Shown: positions 19,138 to 28,475, counted from the stretch's first letter. The stretch: DNA of 64,000 nt from Chthoniobacter flavus (GCA_945861435.1 CAMAUX010000007.1:62001-126000); one strand, 5' to 3'. Notes: generated by a model not told the origin, from the letters alone. Program-made: numbers and translations.

Positions 19138-20913
19138 CTACTGCGCCCGAGCTCCCTGCCCACCACTCGCACCCTTTGAACTCTTGTCCGTGCCCTTTGC
19201 TTCCTGCGCCCCATTTGCAGGAGCTCCCTTCTGCTTGGCAGCCGCCGCAGCCTTCTGCTCGTTCACAAAAACCAGGGCGCTAGCCGAACTGTGGAATGCA
19301 TGGCAGTCCAGACACTCCGAACGCACCCCGCCGCTGCGCTTCTGCGCATCGGCGAGCAAATGAGAATCGGGATTGAGTGCCGCACGCATCTTGATGGTGT
19401 CCATCGAGTCCTCCAGCTTGTTGAGGTCCGGCGGCCGGTGACACTCGGCGCACTGCCTCTGCGTCGGCATCAGGATGTCGCTCGTCAGCTTGCTCGTCTT
19501 CGCTGCGCCATGGCAGTCCAGACAATCCATGTGCACATGCGGCACATGCGTGAACGGCCCCCGCTGCACCCAGCGTTCCGCCACCATCGTCGGCAGCACC
19601 TGCGGCGCATTGTTCGCGCCAGACTCCAATTCATGACACTTCGCGCACCCTGCAAAAAACGGCACCTTGTTACTCTTGGGCGCATTGCGCGCCTCGTCCT
19701 GTGGCGGGTCGCCGGTGAAAAACACACGCTTCTCGATTTCAGCAGTGGTGGTCATTCCCCTCGCCCCGAAATTGCGCGACTGCTCGTCGATCTGAACCCT
19801 GCGCGCCTCCTTGTCATCCACACCGCGTATCCGCAGGGCCTCGTCCAAGTTCCTCCGGATGTCGCCCAGAAAATACCGGACCTTGTCCGCATCACCATGC
19901 GGGATCTTCAGCTCCGGAAAGTCCGGCATCAAATGAAGCGAGTGACAGGTCTGGCAGTGCTTCTCGTAATTGACCGGCTGGTAATAAACCCCGTTGGCGG
20001 CTGGTTGATGGCAGTCCGCGCATCCCAACTTGTGACCATTTACATCCGGTATATCTCCCAACTCATGCCGGGCGTGGTTGTACTTGATGCGAGCCGGATC
20101 CTTCATCCCCGCCGCCTCATAGGCGAATGCAGGATGCCCCTCCGCATACGACGCAAAAGGCTTTACCGCTCCCGCGGGCGGCGTGAGAAAGCGCAGCAAA
20201 CCATCGCCCAAGTCCCGCGTCTCGCCCGCCTTCGGCTCAATGCCCTGAGGCAGCGGCAACACACCGCGCGTGCGCTTCAGCTCAGCAGGCTGGTTGTGGC
20301 ACGTCGCGCACGTCTCGCTCCCGGGTGTCCCCATACGCTGGTGACCCACGTGCTCCCGGTGACAACTCGAACACGCGTCGGCATGCACCTCGGCAACCTC
20401 CTTGAGCGCTCCACGCACACTGAGGCTCGCCAACTGAGGCTGATGATGCCCCATCGGCTGATGGCACTTCAGGCAGGAACGATCCATCAACTCAAGGGAA
20501 CTGTACGACAAACCCTTCTCCGCCAATCCCAGAAGATGAGCCGACCCGCCCAACTCCCCAGCCATCTTCATGGCGGACGATTTCACCCCCTCCGCAGAAA
20601 GCCCGCGGACCTTGTCCACCATCAACGCCATTTTCTGCGAAGACACCAGCTTGAGAAGGTCCACATCCGCCCCCTCGTGGCACACCTGACAATCGTTAGC
20701 AAAGCGCGCATGGTTGGCCGACAAAGGCCCGGTACTCATCAACTCAGGACTCCCCCAGTAACGGAACCCCACAGCGAGGCCAATACTCACCACCACCGCC
20801 AGCAGGAACACTCCAAGACGCAAGCGCCGGAGGTAATGTCCGCGTCGGAAGTAATCGAGGCTCCCCTTGTACTTCTCAGAGATTTGTTTCTGCGTGATAT
20901 CCTTTCCATCCAT
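19138..20913 (-). CDS. Membrane-anchored multiheme (10 CXXCH) cytochrome c
   Basis: Ten CXXCH counted: CQVCH, CLKCH, CSSCH, CATCH, CADCH, CQTCH, CAKCH, CLDCH, CAECH, CLDCH; N-terminal TM segment LRLGVFLLAVVVSIGLAVGF. Confidence 0.93.
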   Translation of the reverse strand: MDGKDITQKQISEKYKGSLDYFRRGHYLRRLRLGVFLLAVVVSIGLAVGFRYWGSPELMSTGPLSANHARFANDCQVCHEGADVDLLKLVSSQKMALMVDKVRGLSAEGVKSSAMKMAGELGGSAHLLGLAEKGLSYSSLELMDRSCLKCHQPMGHHQPQLASLSVRGALKEVAEVHADACSSCHREHVGHQRMGTPGSETCATCHNQPAELKRTRGVLPLPQGIEPKAGETRDLGDGLLRFLTPPAGAVKPFASYAEGHPAFAYEAAGMKDPARIKYNHARHELGDIPDVNGHKLGCADCHQPAANGVYYQPVNYEKHCQTCHSLHLMPDFPELKIPHGDADKVRYFLGDIRRNLDEALRIRGVDDKEARRVQIDEQSRNFGARGMTTTAEIEKRVFFTGDPPQDEARNAPKSNKVPFFAGCAKCHELESGANNAPQVLPTMVAERWVQRGPFTHVPHVHMDCLDCHGAAKTSKLTSDILMPTQRQCAECHRPPDLNKLEDSMDTIKMRAALNPDSHLLADAQKRSGGVRSECLDCHAFHSSASALVFVNEQKAAAAAKQKGAPANGAQEAKGTDKSSKGASGGQGARAQ

Positions 20914-20931
20914 ACAAATTCGCCTCGAAGT

Positions 20932-21948
20932 TTAGTTGGGCAGTATCAGCAGGTAACGCACCGCCACCCACGCATGCCATGCCCCATACACAAGAAGCCC
21001 GAAGGAGGTGGGCACATGAATCAACAACCACCCGTGCAACCAGTGGTGCAGCCGCGCCTGCCGGTCCATCGCACGCCGCTCCTCACACCACTGCCGCAGA
21101 TCACTCACCTTCCCCTGATACTTCTCAGACACATTGAGAGCCAGCAAACGGAAGATCGCCTCAGCTGTCTTCGGATTTCCCAATCTCTCGAGACGCCCCA
21201 CCTTCCCGGACAGATACGGCAGGCACTCCTCATCGAGAAACTCCCGCAGGAATCCCAAAGACGGGTCGGCCTCCGCAATAGCAACAGCCCCAGCGGGAAC
21301 CGCTTCAGCCACGCCCGTAGTCTCAGGCGCAGCCGCGACCGGGGCGGCCGCAGGCGCGGGTTGCGTCGCAGTCGCTGCAGCCGCGGGCTTAGCCGCCTCC
21401 GCCGAGACCTCGTCGGAAAGCTTCTTCGCCGCGTCGTGAATCCTTTGACGAAGATGGGGGATCTGCTCGAACACCACCTCCCGGGGCAGCGAGTCCCTCA
21501 TCAACTTCGGCATCACCTGCTGCATCGCGAGCCCGAAGAAGCCGCTCCCCATCACCCATCCAAAGAGGAGCATCAGCCCCGTGGTGTGCGATCCACCCAT
21601 GTGGAACCCGCAATGCAAAAGCACCAGCGGGATACTCAGCACGCTCAGCCAGATGTGCGCCTTCAGCCAGAACTGCACATGACCAATGCGCCAGAGACGC
21701 CGCTTCTTGCGGATGCCAAGCGCCGCAGCAAACAGAAAGATCAGGTACGACACCGCCCCGAAGATGAGCCCCAGCGGCGTGCCCCCAAACGTGTTGCGCT
21801 TCGGCGGCGCCTCCCCGAAGAAGGCCGGCAGACTGAATTGGAATGGCAGGGTCTGCGGATAAAAATTCGCCAAGAACAGAAACGCCGCCGCCACAGTGGC
21901 AATCGTCACAAACAAAAACCAAGGAATGTGGGATCGATCAATCCGCAT
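20932..21948 (-). CDS. His-rich integral membrane protein, putative b-type cytochrome
   Basis: Several TM segments with paired His (FWLKAHIWLSVLSIPLVLLHCGFH; LHHWLHGWLLIHVPTSFGLLVYGAWHAW), interrupted by an Ala/Pro-rich insert. Confidence 0.7.
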   Translation of the reverse strand: MRIDRSHIPWFLFVTIATVAAAFLFLANFYPQTLPFQFSLPAFFGEAPPKRNTFGGTPLGLIFGAVSYLIFLFAAALGIRKKRRLWRIGHVQFWLKAHIWLSVLSIPLVLLHCGFHMGGSHTTGLMLLFGWVMGSGFFGLAMQQVMPKLMRDSLPREVVFEQIPHLRQRIHDAAKKLSDEVSAEAAKPAAAATATQPAPAAAPVAAAPETTGVAEAVPAGAVAIAEADPSLGFLREFLDEECLPYLSGKVGRLERLGNPKTAEAIFRLLALNVSEKYQGKVSDLRQWCEERRAMDRQARLHHWLHGWLLIHVPTSFGLLVYGAWHAWVAVRYLLILPN

Positions 21949-22032
21949 AACAGGGCCGGTTAAGAGAGAGGCAGCGAAGCGCAGACAAATTAGACATCAG
22001 GGGAAATCAGTGATTGAGCGGCAGGAAGATCA

Positions 22033-23769
22033 TCAGTGGGTCGTCCGGTCCGCCGGTCCAGAAAGCCAGCTGAAACGGCGTCCGCTCTTGGCGGAAACAC
22101 CGATCTGGGCCGCAAGAAACCGCGCCGGTTCCACCCGCTTCGCAGCATCGTGCGGACACGCGTACACACAGCTCGGCATACTCAAATCCGTGCACAGGTC
22201 GCATGTCGTCGCCTTCTGCACCGTCACCTTTTTGCGCTCAGTCTTCTTCACCGGAGCAGCCACCGGAGCCGGAGCCGGGGCCGGGGCGACAGGAGCAGCC
22301 CCTGCAGGGGCCGGCACGGCAGCAGGGGCTGCAGCAGGCTTCTTCTCCGTGACCGGCACATCCTTCATCACCTCCAACGACTGCATGTTGATATTACCGA
22401 ACGGACAGAGCTCCGCGCACTTCGTACACCCAATGCACCAGTCCTCGATGACGATCTCCAAGGATTCCTTGCGCCGAATCGACCCCACGGGACACTGGGT
22501 CATGCAAAGCGGATCCCGGCACGACCGGCAAGCCGTAGGCACAAGGAAGCGGTCATAGCGCAACCCATCGCGAATCAGCCGCGTCACCCCGCCGTGTGCA
22601 TCCGCGCAAGCGTTCACGCACGCGTCGCAACGGGTGCAGTTCTCCAAGTCAATGAGCAGAAGATTCTGCGCTTCAAACAACCCTTGGTTGAGGAACTCGT
22701 CGAGCTGCAACCCTTCAGGAATCTTGCGCCCTTTCGAGGCCTTCAAGCGAGCCTGCCCAATTTGCTCAAGCGCCCCGCGCACACCCGGAAAACGCTCCAG
22801 CATCAGAACGAAATCCGCCTTGCTGATCTTCACCAGATCCGTCGCATTCAACGCCGAACAGGTGGCGCTGCGAGCCTGATCATACAGCAAACCGATCTCA
22901 CCAAAGAAGTCCCCCTTCTGCAGGTACCCCCTCACAATCTCTCCACCGGGCATGTTCTCACTCACACGCACCAACCCAGAGCGAATTAGATAGAACGCAT
23001 CAGCAGCATCCCCCTGCTTACAAATCACCTGCCCCTTGTGGCAGGACACCAACTCCGCCTTCTCACGCAGGTATTCAAAAAATGCAGAGTCCAAGGAGCC
23101 GAAAAGCGGGACGCTGCGCAGATGGGTGACAAGGGAGCGCGCACGGTACTTCTGATCCATCTCCGCACGGAAGGAAGTCCCCTTGAACGTCGCCGCCTTG
23201 ACCTTCGTGCTGGCCTTCGTCGTGACATCGATCTCCCGGGTTCCCAGAAGCATGTCGAGAATCACCCGCAGCATCTCCACAATCTGGCAATCCCCTGCGG
23301 CGCGCACCGTCGCAGACCGGGGCTGGAATGTGCGGCAGGTCATCTCGCCAAAGAGATCCCCGGGCCCAAGACGCGCCAACGGCAGATCCCTGGGAAGATC
23401 CACGCCGGCGTCGATCGCAATGAAACCCTTCGAAGATTCAACGCCGCCGCCACCCCCTCCCGGCACCAGCACGCTCTTCATCCGCTGCATCAGCCCCCAC
23501 CACCCCTTGTTCGTCTCCTTGCTCAAACGAGCCATCGGATTGTTGATGAATATATCCACCTCACCAGACACTAGATAGAACGCCGTTGATCCAAACTCAC
23601 CCTCCTCGCAAACTATATCCCCCTCTCTGAACCTGCGCCGGACAGCCGCACCTACCGCGTACTGCTTGATCAACGTCGCCGGAACCTCCTTCAATGCTGG
23701 AAAAATCTCAATCAGTTCTTCCGCACTCAACGGCTCGCCGACACTCAGCTTCTCAGGTAGTTGGTCCAT
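22033..23769 (-). CDS. Two cyclic-nucleotide-binding domains fused to a four-cluster [4Fe-4S] ferredoxin-like domain
   Basis: CNB motifs GDLFGEMTCRTFQPRSATVRA and GDFFGEIGLLYDQARSATCSA; Fe-S motifs CTRCDACVNAC, CRSCRDPLCMTQC, CIGCTKCAELC, CDLCTDLSMPSCVYAC. Confidence 0.92.
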   Translation of the reverse strand: MDQLPEKLSVGEPLSAEELIEIFPALKEVPATLIKQYAVGAAVRRRFREGDIVCEEGEFGSTAFYLVSGEVDIFINNPMARLSKETNKGWWGLMQRMKSVLVPGGGGGGVESSKGFIAIDAGVDLPRDLPLARLGPGDLFGEMTCRTFQPRSATVRAAGDCQIVEMLRVILDMLLGTREIDVTTKASTKVKAATFKGTSFRAEMDQKYRARSLVTHLRSVPLFGSLDSAFFEYLREKAELVSCHKGQVICKQGDAADAFYLIRSGLVRVSENMPGGEIVRGYLQKGDFFGEIGLLYDQARSATCSALNATDLVKISKADFVLMLERFPGVRGALEQIGQARLKASKGRKIPEGLQLDEFLNQGLFEAQNLLLIDLENCTRCDACVNACADAHGGVTRLIRDGLRYDRFLVPTACRSCRDPLCMTQCPVGSIRRKESLEIVIEDWCIGCTKCAELCPFGNINMQSLEVMKDVPVTEKKPAAAPAAVPAPAGAAPVAPAPAPAPVAAPVKKTERKKVTVQKATTCDLCTDLSMPSCVYACPHDAAKRVEPARFLAAQIGVSAKSGRRFSWLSGPADRTTH

Positions 23770-23916
23770 CTAATGACTCGTTAATACGAACTGCCCCCAC
23801 TCACTAAACCAACACCCCTCCCAGCGCCAAGCCGTAACGCGGTCAATTCGCAATCTATATTGATCCGGGATTTTCTCCCCTTTCTTTTCGAGCCCACTAT
23901 ATAATCCGGCCCTTCC

Positions 23917-25020
23917 ATGCTCCGCCTCCTACCGACACTTTTTATTCTCGGCTGCGCGGCTTTCGCCGCCGACATGCACCCTCCACGCTTTGTCGGCTCC
24001 CCATCCTGCCAGTCCTCCAGCTGCCATGGCGGCGGCGTGGGCCGCGACCAGGTGATCATCTGGGAAAAAAAAGACCCCCACTCCCGCGCTCACGCAGTCC
24101 TCGCCACAGCGCGCTCGAGCGCCATGGCTAAGGCTCTAGGCATCGGCGATGCGCAGAAGTCCGCACGCTGCACCGTCTGCCACTCCCCACTCCAGAGCCT
24201 GCCGGCGGAACGCCTTCTCGCAGGCGTCCAGACTCAGAAGGGCGTCAGCTGTGAAAGCTGCCACGGCCCCGCCGAACCGTGGCTCCTTTTTCACACACGT
24301 ACCGACGTCTCCCACGCCCAGCGCGTCACAGCCGGATTGCGCGAACTCACCGACCTCTACGCACGCGCCAATGCCTGCGTCGCCTGCCATCTCAACCTCG
24401 ATGAAGATCTCGCCAGCCGGGGCCACCACCCGGAGATGTTTTTCGAACTCGACGGCCAGATGAACGCCGAACCGCCCCACTACAAAGACAAGGGCACCTG
24501 GATCGGTCCAAAGGCATGGCTCACCGGCCAGGCTGTCTCCCTGCGCGAACTCAGCTGGAAGCTCTCCAAAAAAGAAGAGCCCACACTCGTCCCCCGCTGG
24601 CAGGCTCACCTCTGGCTGCTCGAAAAAACCGGAGACCTCCCAAGCGCACTCACCCCGCAGACCGCCTACTCCCAAGCCCAGTCCGCAGCCGACCAAATGG
24701 CCCGTAAGAGCGCCAAGGGAACATGGTCCAAGGAACGCACCTCCAAGCTTCTCCAACTTTACGCAGGACTCGCCAACGAGTTCCGAGACTCCCCACTGCC
24801 CCCGGCCGAGCAAGTCCGCCGCGCCGAACTCCTCGTCATGGCCGTCGACCGCCTTTGGAACGCACTCAAGAAGGACGCAGGCTCCAAGTCAGAAGCGGTC
24901 GACTCGACCAACATCGAGCTCATCAATCTTGCCCGCACCCAGTTCACGTTCGATCCAAAGCCCTTCGCCGAGACACTGGCAAAACTCGCCTCCGCGCTCG
25001 AATCCCTGCCAAAGAACTGA
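23917..25020 (+). CDS. Secreted multiheme cytochrome c (cytochrome c554-like)
   Basis: Signal peptide MLRLLPTLFILGCAAFAA; CX4CH (CQSSSCHGG) plus CTVCH, CESCH and CVACH. Confidence 0.88.
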   Translation: MLRLLPTLFILGCAAFAADMHPPRFVGSPSCQSSSCHGGGVGRDQVIIWEKKDPHSRAHAVLATARSSAMAKALGIGDAQKSARCTVCHSPLQSLPAERLLAGVQTQKGVSCESCHGPAEPWLLFHTRTDVSHAQRVTAGLRELTDLYARANACVACHLNLDEDLASRGHHPEMFFELDGQMNAEPPHYKDKGTWIGPKAWLTGQAVSLRELSWKLSKKEEPTLVPRWQAHLWLLEKTGDLPSALTPQTAYSQAQSAADQMARKSAKGTWSKERTSKLLQLYAGLANEFRDSPLPPAEQVRRAELLVMAVDRLWNALKKDAGSKSEAVDSTNIELINLARTQFTFDPKPFAETLAKLASALESLPKN

Positions 25021-25050
25021 TCCGCGCCACCGGCACACCACCGCCGCCGC

Positions 25051-25833
25051 TTACTTCACAATCCCTCGCTGACTGCTGGTGACGAACTTCACCAGCAGAT
25101 CCACTTCCGACGATTCCGGAAGGTCTGTGCGAATCTGCTCCACCGCCTGCTGGAGATTGAGATTCGCCCGGTAGATCAGCCGATATGCCTCCTTGATATG
25201 GCGCGTCGCTTCCTCAGAAAAACCATGCCTCGCCAACCCCACCTTGTTGTAGCTGCGCACGCTCGCAGGATTGCCGTCCGCAATCATGTACGGCGGCACG
25301 TCCTGCACGATCTTTGAGCACCCACCAGTGATCGCATACGGTCCGATCCGGCAAAACTGATGCACGGCCGTGAACCCGCTGATCACCGCGTAATCCCCCA
25401 CCTCCACGTGCCCCGCCAGCGTCCCGTTATTGGAGAAGATCACGTGACTGCCCACCTGGCAGTCATGCGCAATGTGGCTGTACGCTAAAAAATTCCCCCC
25501 GCTCCCGATCCGGGTCACGGACCCCGGCGCAGTCCCCCGGTGGACGGTCACGAACTCCCGGAAGGTGTTGCCCCCGCCCACCTCCAGATACGTCGGCTCA
25601 CCTGCGTACTTTAAGTCCTGCGTCACCTGGCCGATCGAACCGAAGCTGAAGAACCGGTTGCGAGGGCCGATCCTGCTCGGTCCGGCGATGACGACATGGT
25701 TCTGCAACCAGCACCCGTCACCAAGCACCACGCCATCCTCCACCACACAGTACGGACCGACCACCACATCGGTCCCCAGTTCCGCCTTCGGGCTGATGAT
25801 CGCCGTAGGATGAATCTCCGCGCTCACGTTCAA
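25051..25833 (-). CDS. lpxA: Acyl-ACP--UDP-N-acetylglucosamine O-acyltransferase
   Basis: Hexapeptide repeats; IHPTAIISPKAELGTDVVVGPYCVV; FREFVTVHRGT; FLAYSHIAHDCQVGSHVIFSNNGTLAGHVEVGDYAVISGFTAVHQFCRIG. Confidence 0.96.
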   Translation of the reverse strand: MNVSAEIHPTAIISPKAELGTDVVVGPYCVVEDGVVLGDGCWLQNHVVIAGPSRIGPRNRFFSFGSIGQVTQDLKYAGEPTYLEVGGGNTFREFVTVHRGTAPGSVTRIGSGGNFLAYSHIAHDCQVGSHVIFSNNGTLAGHVEVGDYAVISGFTAVHQFCRIGPYAITGGCSKIVQDVPPYMIADGNPASVRSYNKVGLARHGFSEEATRHIKEAYRLIYRANLNLQQAVEQIRTDLPESSEVDLLVKFVTSSQRGIVK

Positions 25834-27134
25834 ATGAAACCGAACATCATCTCCGCCTCCGAGACCACCTCGCCGTTCACCAGACAGCGGCCGCGCGCTT
25901 TCATCACAGTCTTCTTCCTCTGCACCAGCTCCACCTCGATGAAAAGCGTGTCACCAGGCACCACCGGCTTTCGGAATTTCACCGAATCTGCGCTCATGAA
26001 GTAGCCGATCTTGCCCGCCATCCCAGGCATGCGCAGCACTACGATGCTGCCCACCTGCGCCATCGCCTCCAACTGCAGCACACCCGGCATCACCGGATGC
26101 CCTGGGAAATGCCCCTGGAAAAACGGCTCATTGATCGTCACCGACTTCACCCCCGTGCACTTCGTATCCCCCTCGAAACCCACCACACGATCCACCATCA
26201 AAAATGGGTAGCGGTGCGGCAACAACCGCATGACGTCGTTCACATCCAGCACCTCCCCCCCCTTGGGAGTCACAGCAGGCGGAACCAATGCCATGGCCTT
26301 CGCACACTGCCGCGCCACAAGCCGCGCAAGCTCCGTGTTCGGCCCGTGCCCGGGCTTCACCGCAATCACATGCCCGCGAATCGGCCTCCCAAAAAGAGAC
26401 AGGTCCCCGATGATATCCAAAATCTTGTGCCTCACGAACTCGTCCCGAAAGCGCAGCGGCTCCTTGCTGAGAACCGACTCCCCCCTCACCACCACCGCAT
26501 TCTCGAGACTCCCCCCCTTGATGAGGCCTTTTTCCATCAGCGGCTTCACGTCCTCGTAGTAAACAAAAGTACGGGCTGGCGCGATCTCCCGCTCGTAAAT
26601 CTCGGGCGTGACCTCCGTGGAGTAAAACTGCGTGAACCGCCCATCCGGCCCCACCTGCGTGCACGAAACGCGGAACGCCGCATCTGGCACGATGCTCATG
26701 ATCGATCCACTGCGCGTCTCCAGAAAGATCGGCTCGCTCACATCGTAACAGTGGCGAGGCACCCCCTGATCCACGATGCCCGCCTTGTGGATCAACTCCA
26801 CAAACGGACGCGCACTCCCGTCTCCAATCGGCGGTTCGTTCGCGTCCATTTCAATGAGCGCATTGTCCACCCCAAGCCCCGCCAGCGCGCTGAGCACGTG
26901 CTCCACCGTATGCAGCCTCACGCTCCCCTCCGCGATCGTCGTCGAACGCTCCACCGTCTTCACCAGATCCACGCGCGCATCAATCACCGGTTCATCCGGC
27001 AGATCACTGCGGCGAAACTTGCGCCCGTGTCCAATCGGAGCCGGGTGCAGAGTGAGGGTGACAGGCGCGCCCGTGTGCAGCGAACTCCCGCTGATACTCG
27101 CGCTCCTCGCCAGGGTGTGTTGCATCGAAGTCAT
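25830..27134 (-). CDS. lpxC-fabZ: Bifunctional UDP-3-O-acyl-N-acetylglucosamine deacetylase / 3-hydroxyacyl-ACP dehydratase
   Basis: N-terminal LpxC (TVEHVLSALAGLGVDNALIEMDANEPPIGDGSARPF; HKILDIIGDLSLFG), C-terminal FabZ (DVNDVMRLLPHRYPFLMVDRV...FFQGHFPGHPVMPGVLQLEAMAQ). Confidence 0.96.
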   Translation of the reverse strand: MTSMQHTLARSASISGSSLHTGAPVTLTLHPAPIGHGRKFRRSDLPDEPVIDARVDLVKTVERSTTIAEGSVRLHTVEHVLSALAGLGVDNALIEMDANEPPIGDGSARPFVELIHKAGIVDQGVPRHCYDVSEPIFLETRSGSIMSIVPDAAFRVSCTQVGPDGRFTQFYSTEVTPEIYEREIAPARTFVYYEDVKPLMEKGLIKGGSLENAVVVRGESVLSKEPLRFRDEFVRHKILDIIGDLSLFGRPIRGHVIAVKPGHGPNTELARLVARQCAKAMALVPPAVTPKGGEVLDVNDVMRLLPHRYPFLMVDRVVGFEGDTKCTGVKSVTINEPFFQGHFPGHPVMPGVLQLEAMAQVGSIVVLRMPGMAGKIGYFMSADSVKFRKPVVPGDTLFIEVELVQRKKTVMKARGRCLVNGEVVSEAEMMFGFI

Positions 27135-27241
27135 GAACGCGCGCGGTTATGACTAACACGGCCCCGCGGAACAAGCCTTTCGATCGCATCAACCCCTCCC
27201 CCGCGCTTCCAAAACAAAAGCGCTCCCTTTTCCAGCCAGTC

Positions 27242-27721
27242 CTAACCCTTCGCCACCTCGTGGAAAAACAGCGAGTCCACGTAGCGCCGATTACTCTGCC
27301 GCAGCCGCTCCACCAAGATCCGCCCCAACGCCAACAGCAGCTTGTAAGCGCCCGACGGATAAACGCCCGCCAAAGCCGAAAGCGTTCCCTGATTGATCTT
27401 CAGCATCGTGCACCGCTCCACCGCCACCACGTCTGCAGAGCGCAAACCATGATCCACCAAAGCCACCTCGCCAAAAAAATCCCCGGACCGTAACCGCGCC
27501 AAATCCACGCTGTGCTCCTCCCGGTGGTGCACCACACGAGCCTCCCCTTCGTAAACCAGATACATGCACTCGCCCGGCGCATCCTGCCGAACCACCAGCG
27601 CTCCCGATTCGAACAACTCCACATCCATTAACGAAACCAAACACTCCAACTCAGCCTGATCGAACTCCGCAAACAGCGGCTTTTCCGAGAGCTTCAGACG
27701 AATTTCATCAATTGAGATCAT
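27242..27721 (-). CDS. Stand-alone cyclic-nucleotide-binding domain protein, no HTH seen
   Basis: MISIDEIRLKLSEKPLFAEFDQAELECLVSLMDVELFESGALVVRQDAPGECMYLVYEGEARV...GDFFGEVALVDHGLRSADVVA. Confidence 0.85.
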   Translation of the reverse strand: MISIDEIRLKLSEKPLFAEFDQAELECLVSLMDVELFESGALVVRQDAPGECMYLVYEGEARVVHHREEHSVDLARLRSGDFFGEVALVDHGLRSADVVAVERCTMLKINQGTLSALAGVYPSGAYKLLLALGRILVERLRQSNRRYVDSLFFHEVAKG

Positions 27722-27815
27722 GGGGGATGCGATGCGAGGAGTGATTACGGCGGGCTCAAGCGATGACGATTGCTGGAGAATACTGGGGCATGGTCGAACG
27801 GAAAACCGCCGACAG

Positions 27816-28475
27816 TTAACCCCGGACAATCCGGCCATCGCACATCTGCACTTCGCGAGTCGCGGCCCGGGCGACGTCGGCGCTGTGGGTCACCACTACC
27901 ATTGTGGCAGAAAGCTTGGAAGTGATTCTTTGGAGCAGCTCCATCACCTGCCCGGCCTGCCGCGAATCAAGGTTGCCAGTGGGCTCGTCCGCCAGGACCA
28001 GCCGCGGCTCATGCACCAGCGCCCTCGCAATCGCCGTGCGCTGCATCTGCCCGCCACTGAGCTCGTGCACCCGGTGCCCTGCACGGTCCACCAAACCCAC
28101 CCATTCCAGCCACTGCGCCGCACGCTGATGCGCCTCCCTCACGGGCACCCCCTGCAACAACAGTGGAACACAGACATTCTCCTGCACGCTCATCGTCGGC
28201 AAAAGATGAAAAAACTGGAACACCATCCCCACCGTGCTGCGCCGGTATGCGGTCAACTCCGCCTCACCCGCCAGATGCAGCGCCCGCCCTCCCACCTCGA
28301 TCTCCCCACCACTGGGTCGGTCCAGCCCTCCCAGCAAATGCAGCAGCGTGCTCTTCCCACATCCGCTGGGCCCCGTCACAGCCACCATCTCCTTCTCCGC
28401 CACATCCAGATCCACGCCCTCCAGAGCAAGAAAAGACGCACTGTATCGCCGGCTCAGATTACGGATCTTAATCAT
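27816..28475 (-). CDS. ABC transporter ATP-binding protein (LolD/MacB type)
   Basis: MIKIRNLSRRYSASFLALEGVDLDV; Walker A GPSGCGKST; signature LSGGQMQRTAIARALVHEPRLVLADEPTGNLDS. Confidence 0.94.
   Translation of the reverse strand: MIKIRNLSRRYSASFLALEGVDLDVAEKEMVAVTGPSGCGKSTLLHLLGGLDRPSGGEIEVGGRALHLAGEAELTAYRRSTVGMVFQFFHLLPTMSVQENVCVPLLLQGVPVREAHQRAAQWLEWVGLVDRAGHRVHELSGGQMQRTAIARALVHEPRLVLADEPTGNLDSRQAGQVMELLQRITSKLSATMVVVTHSADVARAATREVQMCDGRIVRG

Noticed and set aside
19291-21963. 890-aa plus-strand ORF
   Set aside because: Antisense to the decaheme and membrane protein genes, whose CXXCH motifs and TM segments are convincing; Arg/His-rich translation without domains.
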